This document shows, one piece after another, positions 6,128 through 12,953 of a DNA stretch of 12,953 nucleotides; the first letter of the stretch is position 1; each line of letters opens with the position of its first letter. This stretch comes from a candidate division TA06 bacterium SM23_40 (GTDB lineage Bacteria; LJUI01; SM1-40). The stretch is taken from assembly GCA_001303705.1 (NCBI GenBank), contig LJUI01000070.1, positions 1 to 12,953 of the forward strand, given 5' to 3'. The translations under genes and the position numbers were made by a program. Below the pieces are notes generated by a model. It did not search any database. It had not been told where the DNA came from and saw nothing but the letters and a program-made list of their open reading frames with translations.

Positions 6128-6808
6128 CTATTTGGGCTCGATGTCTCGCTCGTTGTATCGCTTGCGGAGATCCTTCTCGCCCGCCCCCATGAGTGCGGCT
6201 ATCTCCTCGTCGAACTTCCCGCTCTCAACCTCCGCCACGCGATCGGCCAGATGCTGCGCGCGGGGAGCGATGTCGCGCGCGTACAGCCGCCGGCACAGGA
6301 CTCCGACGTAGTATTGGACGATCTCCGCGGGACAGCGCGACGCACAGAGCCCACACATAAGACAGTCGAACGAAATGTCGGCAGCTTTGGCGATATCGCC
6401 ACGCAAGGCAGCCTGGACATAGTCCATCACCTGAATATCCTGCGGACATATCTTGGTACACGTGTTGCAGCTGACGCACCTGGCCACCTCGGGATACTGT
6501 TTCAAGACCGCAGCGATGTTTGCGTCGAGCTCCTCAATGTCGTACTCGGCCTTGTTTGCCGGATAGAACGGTATCTGAGTAAGGTGCATCCCGTCCTCTA
6601 CTACAGTCTGACAGGCGAGCCCCACCTTCAGCTTGTAGTCGTCCTTCGTGCGGTACACCGTTCCACATGCACCGCAGAACCCGCCCCGGCACCCACAGCC
6701 CCTGACCAGCCGATAACCCGCGTGCTCCATCGCCTTCATGATGGTGAGGCTCGTGGGCACCTCATACCGCTTGCCCATGATGTAGATGGTCACGTTCTCG
6801 TCTTCCAT
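6128..6808 (-). CDS. Iron-sulfur subunit with [2Fe-2S] and two [4Fe-4S] motifs (FrdB/TfrB/HdrC-like)
   Basis: A 226-residue electron-transfer subunit, expected to pass electrons to or from the flavoprotein encoded 12 nt downstream. Residues 1-80 are a plant-type ferredoxin domain with C40-x4-C45-x2-C48-x17-C66 for [2Fe-2S]. Residues 105-165 hold two regular ferredoxin motifs, CVSCNTCTKICP (C111, C114, C117, C121) and CLMCGLCASRCP (C149, C152, C155, C159). Classical FrdB/SdhB has one [4Fe-4S] and one [3Fe-4S] motif, so the second half looks more like HdrC. Unlike thiol:fumarate reductase TfrB there is no C-terminal CCG (HdrB-type) domain. The length is normal for FrdB. The ATG at 6808 is preceded by GGAGGAAGAGG. 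It lies 135 nt after the previous gene, the longest gap but one in the cluster. Confidence 0.85.
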   Translation of the reverse strand: MEDENVTIYIMGKRYEVPTSLTIMKAMEHAGYRLVRGCGCRGGFCGACGTVYRTKDDYKLKVGLACQTVVEDGMHLTQIPFYPANKAEYDIEELDANIAAVLKQYPEVARCVSCNTCTKICPQDIQVMDYVQAALRGDIAKAADISFDCLMCGLCASRCPAEIVQYYVGVLCRRLYARDIAPRAQHLADRVAEVESGKFDEEIAALMGAGEKDLRKRYNERDIEPK

Positions 6809-6943
6809 CGTTGCCTCTTCCTCCGTGTCTACACCCGAAATGGCGCCCCCGCAATCGAACGGGAGTCTCGGCCTGCATCACTCTCTGTCGAACACATCGG
6901 ATACTATATCGAGCCACGTCCTGGCCAGCGCCGGGGCCAATCC

Positions 6944-8062
6944 CTAGCGGGGCTCCAGCTCATCCTCCCTGAACGTAGCGAGCGGGAGGGGCTCATCGAG
7001 GTCTCTCCCTGCCACGTATTCAAATGCCTCCTGCACCCGATGGCCCACTGTCTTGAACAGCGCGAGGAGGGGAATGTCATTGGGACACGCATCTTCACAG
7101 GCGCCGCAGGCGACGCATGAACTCGCCATGTGATTGAGTCGCCCGAGGTGAAACAGCACAGTGTCAGGAAGCATACGGTATGCCCCCTTTCGCGCAGCCC
7201 GTCTCAGATATTTCCAGCCCTCCAGATCGAACGTGTCCGAATCGAAGAAACAATGCATGCAGTAGCAGATGGGACAGACGGTCATGCAGTTGTGACAGTT
7301 GATGCACGGCGCCAGCATCGCGAGGAGACCCTCGAGTCCAGTAGCCTCTCCCTCAATCGAGGCGAACATCTCATCGCGTGCCTTCTCTCTGGCCGCCATG
7401 ATCTCGCCCAGGGCCTCGCGGCGGCGCTCGTCGCTCCCCTCTTCGGGCGCCGCCAGTCCGTCGATGAGTGCCTCACCCTTCTCAGTGGTGGCGATGAGTA
7501 ACAGCTCCTTGTTCAGGTCCGCGCCAAATAGCCCGATGACCAGATCGCCTGTCTCAGGAGCGGGACGCTCGCATACCCGGCATGCCGACCGGAGACTCTC
7601 ATGGAGGAGATCCGAACTGACCCTGTTCAAGAATTCCTCGGTGGAGCCTCCGCCATCCCTCTTCGCTGCTGCATATGCCCGGAGGTGCTGGGCCCCATAG
7701 CAGTCGAATCCGATGATAATGAGATTCTCGAGATCTGCCTGCTTCAGCTTCGTGAGCTCCACCAGCGCCCTGATCTCACACGGCCTCATCACAACGGCTA
7801 CCGGCCTATCCATGGGCGCGATCCGGGTGAGTCGGGAGACGGCCCTCGCAGCATTGATAGGCATGACCGGGGCGAGGACATCGATCCCCGAGAGCTCCTC
7901 GGGCTCGGTGATGAGTGTCTGCACCACGTTATCTGCAGAGGGGACCGCCCTCGGAGCCATGACCGCCCCGACCGAGGGACCTTCGAGGAGTCCGGCGAGA
8001 AATCCCCGTATCGCACCTGCGACATCGCCGTCATCTATCTGAAGCCTCGCTAGTTTAGCCAT
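6944..8062 (-). CDS. FrhB/FdhB-like flavin and iron-sulfur oxidoreductase subunit
   Basis: A 372-residue protein resembling the beta subunit of coenzyme F420 hydrogenase/formate dehydrogenase. Evidence is the central VMRPCEIRAL (91-100) and IIIGFDCYGAQ (115-125) segments. The C-terminal half has a cysteine-rich motif CINCHNCMTVCPICYC (253-268, plus C271) and a second ferredoxin motif CVACGACEDACP (316-327). CRVCERP at 161-167 adds two more cysteines. In anaerobes such proteins sit beside hdrA and mvhD and serve as the electron entry or exit point, using F420, NAD(P)H, ferredoxin or formate-derived electrons; which one applies here is unknown. The ATG at 8062 is chosen for GAGGGAG 5 nt upstream and an 11-nt gap from mvhD. 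An in-frame GTG at 8089 would overlap mvhD and lacks a site. It should be translationally coupled to mvhD. Confidence 0.82.
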   Translation of the reverse strand: MAKLARLQIDDGDVAGAIRGFLAGLLEGPSVGAVMAPRAVPSADNVVQTLITEPEELSGIDVLAPVMPINAARAVSRLTRIAPMDRPVAVVMRPCEIRALVELTKLKQADLENLIIIGFDCYGAQHLRAYAAAKRDGGGSTEEFLNRVSSDLLHESLRSACRVCERPAPETGDLVIGLFGADLNKELLLIATTEKGEALIDGLAAPEEGSDERRREALGEIMAAREKARDEMFASIEGEATGLEGLLAMLAPCINCHNCMTVCPICYCMHCFFDSDTFDLEGWKYLRRAARKGAYRMLPDTVLFHLGRLNHMASSCVACGACEDACPNDIPLLALFKTVGHRVQEAFEYVAGRDLDEPLPLATFREDELEPR

Positions 8063-8073
8063 CGTCACTCCCT

Positions 8074-8502
8074 CTACAGAGACCAGCACTTGGCCATCGG
8101 GCTCGGGCCAAGAGCCTCTACGCTGCGGACCATCTCATCGACTGTCTCGGCGAATTTCTTGCCCTCACTTGCGCTGATCCATTTCATCCATACCCGGTCC
8201 TCCTCAAGGCCCAGCGTGCGGAGGATCGTGCGGAGCGCAGTCACCCGTCTCCTCGCCTTGTAGTTCCCGGAGACATAGTGACAATCTCCGGGGTGACATC
8301 CCGCCACTAGAACGCCATCTGCCCCCTCGAGCAGCGCCTTCAGGATGTATGCCGGATCGACAGATCCGCTGCACATGACCCGGATGCCCCGGATATTCGG
8401 GGGATATTGTATCCTCGTCGTTCCGGCGAGATCGGCGGCGTTCGATGCACACCAGTTGCACAAGAACCCAACGATCTTCGGCTCAAACCCGTTCTCGCTC
8501 AT
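8074..8502 (-). CDS. mvhD: MvhD/HdrD-type [2Fe-2S] electron-transfer subunit
   Basis: A 142-residue protein of the methyl-viologen-reducing hydrogenase delta subunit family, which links an electron input module to HdrA. Hallmarks are GFLCNWCASNAADLAG (12-27), VMCSGSVDPAYILKAL (42-57) and GADGVLVAGCHPGDCHYVSGNY (starting near 60). The five cysteines supply the [2Fe-2S] ligands. Some homologues, such as those in class II benzoyl-CoA reductase clusters, use selenocysteine in this family; here all positions are ordinary cysteine. The ATG at 8502 has GGAGG 7 nt upstream; two TTG codons before it are not needed. It lies 61 nt after the double HdrA gene and 11 nt before the FrhB-like gene. The full protein is the usual single-domain size, not fused to HdrA. 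Confidence 0.93.
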   Translation of the reverse strand: MSENGFEPKIVGFLCNWCASNAADLAGTTRIQYPPNIRGIRVMCSGSVDPAYILKALLEGADGVLVAGCHPGDCHYVSGNYKARRRVTALRTILRTLGLEEDRVWMKWISASEGKKFAETVDEMVRSVEALGPSPMAKCWSL

Positions 8503-8563
8503 CAACAATCCTCCGCCTCATACGTGCAATGCTAGAGCACTTCCTCATGACCCGGCTCACACC

Positions 8564-11500
8564 CTACAGTGCAGCATCGAGCATCGCAAAGAGCTGACGC
8601 TCGCGATAGCCTCGCAGCTTCGCCGCGCCGTTGGGACAGATCGTCGCGCAGACTCCGCACCCCTGGCAGATCGACTCTGAGACGATAGCAATCTTCTCGT
8701 CAGTGTCGATGGTGCGGGCGCCGAAAGGACAGCCCTCCACACAGAGCTCACAGCCCGAGCACCAGCGCCGATGCACCTCGGACACAAGCCGGGGAGGAGC
8801 CTCCTTCAATCTCCGGATGATGGCGGCGGCGCGGGAAGCAGCTGCCCTCCCGGAGCACAATGTCTCTTCGAGAGAGCCGGGCGAATGGGCGAGCCCGCAG
8901 GAGAGAATACCCTCGGTCACCATCTCCAGCGGACGGAACTTCACGTTCGCCTCGGCGATAAACCCATCCTCTGTAGTCTCTAACGGCGCGGCAGGCGGCG
9001 GCTCCGGATCGATACCGGTGCTCAGTACCAGCAGGTCGGGGTGCAGTACGATGCGGCCTCCGAGCAGACGATCCATGACCTTGACCTCGAGGCTGCCGTC
9101 CTCCAGCTCGACAGATGGCTTGTCTTCGACGTCATAACGCAGAAAGACGATGCCCTGCTCCCTCGCCTCACCGTAGTACTGCTCCTTCAGACCGTAGAGC
9201 ATCATATCCCGGTACAAGATGTAGACGTCCGCTTCAGGGTCCCGCCGCCGGATCTCCATCGCATGCCTGACGGCATGGGAACAGCAGATCCTGCTACAGT
9301 AGGGCCGCGCTCCTTCACGTGACTCGACACACTGTATCATCACCACGGCTTTGGCATCGAGCGGATCCTCGCTCTCAGCGAAGCGCCTGGCAAGGGTCCG
9401 CTGTCCGATAACGCGATCGGTTGTGCCGAAGAGGTATTCGGTCGGTTCATGTTCGACCGCTCCGGTCGCTATGATGACAGCTCCGTACTCGGTTTCTGCT
9501 GGCGGGAGGTTCTCCGTCCCTCCCTCGGGCCGACGGAGCTCCGCCCTGAACCGGCCCAGTTGGCCGGAGACATCAGTCACTTCGGTGCCGAGCGAGATGT
9601 TGACACGAGACGAAGCCTGGACCGCCTCAATCGTCTGGGCTACTGCCGCGCGTGGGTCGGCGTCGCCGAGCACGGCGAAGATCTCACGTGCGTTCCCTCC
9701 CAGCTCGTTCGACCGCTCGATCAGATCTACCCCGATCCCCTGGTCGGCGAGGGCGAGCGATGCTGCCATTCCGGCCATACCTCCGCCCACGACCAGCACG
9801 CGGTCGCTCACCTGACCCGGCTTCGGCGGCATGATCTCCTCGAGCCGCAGTCTCTCGTATCCCATGGCGAGCAAGTCCTTCGCCTTCTCTGTCGCCGCCT
9901 CGAGATCGGCGTGCACCCATCCATCACCTTCACGGTAGTTGACCCATTCCACCAGACCGGTATCGACTCCCGCCTTCCTCGCCCGTTCTCCGACGAGCAA
10001 CTGGTACGGGTTGGGGGTGCATGCCCCGACGATCAGCCGTTCCGCCCCGCTCTCGGCGATCGCCTTCTCAAGTTCCTCGAGCCCTGACGCAAGACAGAGA
10101 TAGGGAACCTCGGTGACACTCGATACCCCGAGCAGCCCTTCGAGGAGTTCTCGCAGCGCGCCGAAGTCGAGGGAGCTGTCGAGTTGGCCGCCGCACCGGC
10201 AGAGAAACGCGGCGATTCCCCCTCTCTCCCGCGGCTCCTCCTCCCGCGTAGACGGCTCTTCGGTCCCGGTAAGTGCCTCTGTCTCCTCCGCGGGCGCCGG
10301 GACCGCCTCCGGTTCCACCTGCGCGCGCCCGAGGATCGCCGCGGCACCGGCGGCCGCCGCGCTCGCCTGGACTACGGCCTGGGGGATGTCGGACGGAGCG
10401 GTGAACGAGCCGCAGACAAAGATCCCCTCACGGTTAGTCGTCGTGCTCGAGAATCCTACAGGAGCACTGAATCCGAACTCGTTGAGCCCGACCCCGAGTG
10501 CCTGCCCTAAATCCCTGGTAGACTGGGGCTGCACCTGCCCGGCGGAGAGGACGACAAGATCGAATGCCTCGTGCTGGAGCTCCCCCTCCTCGGTCTCGTA
10601 GGTGATGACCAGATCCCCTGACTCACGCTCCTCCGAGACGGCGGGCACCCGACATCTGGTGAAGCGAATGCGTCCCTCGCTCATCGCGCGCTCGTAGTAC
10701 CGGTGGTAGCCCTTTCCGTACGCCCTCATGTCCATGAAGAAGATGTGGGGGACGATCTGGGGATCGATCTCTGTGAGGAGCATCGCCTCCTTCAGGGCAT
10801 ACATGCAGCACGCAGATGAGCAGTACGGCCGTTCGTTGTCGCGTGAGCCGACGCACTGGAGGAACGCTACGCGACGCGCAGGTGCACCGTCCGAGGGCCG
10901 AACGAGCGGGGCCTCAGCCGGCTCCCGGGCATCGCTCCTCAGCTCGCGCCCTGTGGGGCTTATCAGTCGCTCGAGATCGAGACTCGTCACTACATTGGCC
11001 AGACGTCGGTACGCGTAGTGGGTGAGCGGACCGGGGTCGAATTCCTGGAATCCCGGATCGAGAATGACTGAGCCAACCGCGAGTTCGAGGAGCTCCTCGG
11101 CGGCCTCCAGATCGATCGCCTCAGTGGGGCAGACCTTGACACACTCGCCGCACATCGTGCACGTCTCGGGATCGATGACATACCGGTTCGCCGTGGCATT
11201 GGGGTGGCTGAGATGGATGGCCTTGTGGCGCGTCAAACCTTTGTCGAATGGATCGTCTGTCTCCACCGGGCAGACGTCTACGCACAGGGCACAGCCGATG
11301 CACGTGGCCTGGTCGACATACCTGGGCGCCCGCGCCACCCTGGCGACGAATGCCCCGGCCTCGCCTTCAAGGCCTACGAGCCCGGATGAGGTGAGGACGA
11401 CGACGCCCGGATGAACGAGCTCCCGCCGCAGGCAGAACTCCCCCGCGCCGTCCCGCGCCACGCTCGGCAGGAGCCGGCAGAACCCGCAGTCATTCGTGGG

Positions 11501-11695
11501 GAACCATTTGTCGAGCTGGACCAGCGCCCCACCAAGGTACGGTCTCTTCTCGACGAGATAGACCTTGTACCCTATCTCCGCGAGGTCGAGCGCAGCCCGG
11601 ATGCCGCCGACGCCGCCTCCTACCACCAGGGCTGCTCCCTTCCGCTCTCCCCCGGAGGCCGCTGTCTCTCGCTCCGATGTTGCCGCTCGCGCCAC
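8564..11695 (-). CDS. hdrA: Double HdrA fusion: two FAD modules with six or more iron-sulfur sites
   Basis: A 1043-residue fusion of two HdrA-type modules, the likely bifurcating core or a relay. Module 1 (20-457): FAD motif VVGGGVGG (24-31), TNDCGFC (67-73), an inserted ferredoxin domain (C132/135/138/142 and C179/182/185/189), and the signature CVGSRDNERPYCSSACC (281-297). Residues 457-492 are an acidic, proline-rich linker. Module 2 (493-1043): an HdrA N-terminal Fe-S domain (C499, C501, C534, C559), FAD motif VVGGGMAG (635-642), signature CVESREGARPYCSRICC (789-805), and a terminal two-cluster ferredoxin (C979/982/985/989, C1010/1013/1016/1020). Module 2 lacks the inserted ferredoxin; module 1 lacks the N-terminal Fe-S domain. 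The GTG start at 11695 has AGGAGG 5 nt upstream. The size resembles BamE of class II benzoyl-CoA reductase clusters, but no bamB, bamC or bamG-I is present. Confidence 0.93.
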   Translation of the reverse strand: MARAATSERETAASGGERKGAALVVGGGVGGIRAALDLAEIGYKVYLVEKRPYLGGALVQLDKWFPTNDCGFCRLLPSVARDGAGEFCLRRELVHPGVVVLTSSGLVGLEGEAGAFVARVARAPRYVDQATCIGCALCVDVCPVETDDPFDKGLTRHKAIHLSHPNATANRYVIDPETCTMCGECVKVCPTEAIDLEAAEELLELAVGSVILDPGFQEFDPGPLTHYAYRRLANVVTSLDLERLISPTGRELRSDAREPAEAPLVRPSDGAPARRVAFLQCVGSRDNERPYCSSACCMYALKEAMLLTEIDPQIVPHIFFMDMRAYGKGYHRYYERAMSEGRIRFTRCRVPAVSEERESGDLVITYETEEGELQHEAFDLVVLSAGQVQPQSTRDLGQALGVGLNEFGFSAPVGFSSTTTNREGIFVCGSFTAPSDIPQAVVQASAAAAGAAAILGRAQVEPEAVPAPAEETEALTGTEEPSTREEEPRERGGIAAFLCRCGGQLDSSLDFGALRELLEGLLGVSSVTEVPYLCLASGLEELEKAIAESGAERLIVGACTPNPYQLLVGERARKAGVDTGLVEWVNYREGDGWVHADLEAATEKAKDLLAMGYERLRLEEIMPPKPGQVSDRVLVVGGGMAGMAASLALADQGIGVDLIERSNELGGNAREIFAVLGDADPRAAVAQTIEAVQASSRVNISLGTEVTDVSGQLGRFRAELRRPEGGTENLPPAETEYGAVIIATGAVEHEPTEYLFGTTDRVIGQRTLARRFAESEDPLDAKAVVMIQCVESREGARPYCSRICCSHAVRHAMEIRRRDPEADVYILYRDMMLYGLKEQYYGEAREQGIVFLRYDVEDKPSVELEDGSLEVKVMDRLLGGRIVLHPDLLVLSTGIDPEPPPAAPLETTEDGFIAEANVKFRPLEMVTEGILSCGLAHSPGSLEETLCSGRAAASRAAAIIRRLKEAPPRLVSEVHRRWCSGCELCVEGCPFGARTIDTDEKIAIVSESICQGCGVCATICPNGAAKLRGYRERQLFAMLDAAL

Positions 11696-11700
11696 AGTCT

Positions 11701-11706
11701 CCTCCT
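11701..11706 (-). promoter_or_regulatory. Ribosome binding site selecting a GTG start
   Basis: AGGAGG on the minus strand within GAGGAGGAGACT, 5 nt before GTG at 11695. It makes GTG the clear start of the double HdrA gene, although the upstream gene ended 145 nt earlier. Confidence 0.75.
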
Positions 11707-11840
11707 CGGCATCTCACCCCTATCGCTCTATCGGCTCACGCCCCGGATGCGGTGCTGGACGCCGTGCCAGTCTGTGCGAACTCGATCGACGCAGGGCCGC
11801 GCCGCATGTGGGCGACCCTGACATCCTCGGGCCGGAATCC

Positions 11841-12953
11841 TCAATAGTCTTCGGTCGCCACCTCGATCATCTCCATGTACTGCCGGCTGCTGAAATTCGT
11901 GTGACTGATGGCTCCTGAAGGGCAGGCTACGCTGCACCCGCCACATCCCTCGCAGAGCATCTCGTTCACCTTCGCCACCTTCTCGACGAGGTCGACCTCG
12001 ACAGCACCATATGCACACGCCGCCTCGCAGTACCCGCACGCGCGACAGACCTCTGGATCGACAGAGGCGACGGTCGGCTCGTGGTCGAGCTCATCGCCGG
12101 AGAGCAGATCAACCACCTTCATGGCCGCCCCCGATGCCTGGGAGACAGTATCGGTGATATCCTTCGGGGACTGAGCTGCCCCGGCGATGAAGATACCCGC
12201 AGTGAGGGTCTCGACAGGCCGCAGCTTCAGGTGAGCCTCCTTCAGGAACCCATATTCATCGGTACCGATGCGGAGAAGCTTCGCCAGCTCCTTGACGCCC
12301 TTGTTGGGCACCATCGCGGTGGCGAGGACCGCCATGTCTGCCGCCACTTCCACGTTCCTGCCGGTGAGCGTGTCGACACCCCACACCATGATCTTGCCGT
12401 CCTCCTGGAAGATCTTCGACACCTTCCCGCGCAGGAAGAGAATCCCCTCCTCCTCCATCCCCCGCTGGACGAACTCCTCGTATCCCTTTCCGTTGGAGCG
12501 GATATCGATATAGAAGACGTATGCCTGGCCGTCGTGCACGCGGTGTTTGTACAGCATCGCCTCCTTGGCTGTGTACATGCAGCAGACACGAGAGCAGTAG
12601 GCCACTCCAGACTCAGGATCACGCGACCCGACGCAGTTAACGAAGACGACCTCTTTGGGGATCCTCCCGTCGGATGGCCGTCTCACCTCGCCTCCCGTGG
12701 GGCCGGATGCCGCCAGAATGCGTTCGAACTCAAGGGCCGTGACGATGTCGGGAGATGTGCCGTACCCGTAGGCTGCGAGTCCTTCCCACTCGTACAGATC
12801 ATACCCCGTGGCTACGACGATCGCGCCCACATCGAGGTCGACGAACGCATCTTCCATCCCATGCCGGATTGCATCGGGCTCGCACGCCGCAACACAGGCC
12901 TTGCACTCAGAGCACCCGGCGCAGTTGAGACACCGCTTCGCCTCAGATACCGC
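11841..12953 (-). CDS. hdrA: HdrA-type flavin/iron-sulfur protein, 5' end beyond the window
   Basis: The last 371 residues of an HdrA subunit, which in methanogens and many anaerobes carries the electron-bifurcating FAD. The frame is open to the right edge, so the start is outside; an internal ATG at 12857 is not the true start because the inserted ferredoxin motif (CLNCAGCSECKACVAAC, visible residues 8-24) lies upstream of it. Then come the FAD/NAD-like region, the HdrA signature CVGSRDPESGVAYCSRVCC (visible 107-125) and a C-terminal two-cluster ferredoxin (C303/306/309/313 and C334/337/340/344). Full-length HdrA has about 650 residues, so some 280 are missing, including the N-terminal Fe-S domain and the first half of the FAD fold. 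It ends in TGA, followed by 34 further in-frame codons with protein-like composition. It leads the visible part of the cluster. Confidence 0.95.
   Translation of the reverse strand, partial: AVSEAKRCLNCAGCSECKACVAACEPDAIRHGMEDAFVDLDVGAIVVATGYDLYEWEGLAAYGYGTSPDIVTALEFERILAASGPTGGEVRRPSDGRIPKEVVFVNCVGSRDPESGVAYCSRVCCMYTAKEAMLYKHRVHDGQAYVFYIDIRSNGKGYEEFVQRGMEEEGILFLRGKVSKIFQEDGKIMVWGVDTLTGRNVEVAADMAVLATAMVPNKGVKELAKLLRIGTDEYGFLKEAHLKLRPVETLTAGIFIAGAAQSPKDITDTVSQASGAAMKVVDLLSGDELDHEPTVASVDPEVCRACGYCEAACAYGAVEVDLVEKVAKVNEMLCEGCGGCSVACPSGAISHTNFSSRQYMEMIEVATEDY

Noticed and set aside
6809-6943. Internal promoter or small gene in the 135-nt gap before the FrdB-like gene
   Set aside because: A TATAGT-like -10 exists but no acceptable -35 at the right distance. 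The TGGCC/GGCCA hairpin after the upstream stop has no T-tract, and no open frame with a ribosome site is present.
8074-8502. Selenocysteine in MvhD, as in some benzoyl-CoA reductase clusters
   Set aside because: All expected cysteine positions are encoded by TGC or TGT and no in-frame TGA occurs.
1-12953. CRISPR arrays, insertion sequences, rRNA or tRNA genes
   Set aside because: No regularly spaced repeat array, transposase-like protein, terminal inverted repeats or tRNA-like cloverleaf was found on either strand.

Overview
The window is about 13 kb of GC-rich DNA (around 60% G+C by eye). Every gene I can support lies on the minus strand, so transcription runs from high to low coordinates. 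Strong Shine-Dalgarno sites, sigma-70-like promoters (TTGACA/TTGACG with -10 boxes), intrinsic terminators and a full-length comEC point to a bacterium. The dense iron-sulfur redox genes point to a strict anaerobe. I cannot assign a phylum from sequence alone. Stop codons are TGA and TAG; no TAA is used.

Right two thirds (12953 to 4487): one redox gene cluster, in transcription order. (1) An HdrA-type flavoprotein cut by the window edge. (2) A 1043-residue double HdrA fusion. (3) An MvhD-type [2Fe-2S] protein. (4) A 372-residue FrhB/FdhB-like protein with ferredoxin motifs. (5) A 226-residue protein with a [2Fe-2S] and two [4Fe-4S] motifs, related to FrdB/TfrB/HdrC. (6) A 542-residue flavoprotein of the fumarate reductase / L-aspartate oxidase superfamily. 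Gaps are 11 to 145 nt. No CCG-domain HdrB, no hydrogenase, no formate dehydrogenase catalytic subunit and no membrane anchor is visible. My reading is a soluble, flavin-based electron-bifurcating or -confurcating complex. Electrons would enter through the FrhB-like and MvhD modules, be split at HdrA flavins, and leave on one branch through ferredoxin-type clusters and on the other through the FrdB/FrdA-like pair to an organic acceptor, possibly fumarate. The acceptor and donor are inferences.

Middle (4486 to 2849): a small two-helix membrane protein, a VOC-fold (glyoxalase-like) protein with its own promoter, and a small basic protein with a possible DnaD-like C-terminal domain. The last has a promoter overlapped by one of two 19-bp repeats centred on a perfect palindrome. 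A 54-nt, 15-bp stem-loop lies between the flavoprotein and the membrane protein.

Left (2848 to 1): an intrinsic terminator, then a consensus-like sigma-70 promoter. Its roughly 100-nt leader ends in a second intrinsic terminator and can form a competing fold. comEC follows, encoding the DNA-uptake channel, and runs almost to the left edge. The leader is either an attenuator for comEC or a small RNA.
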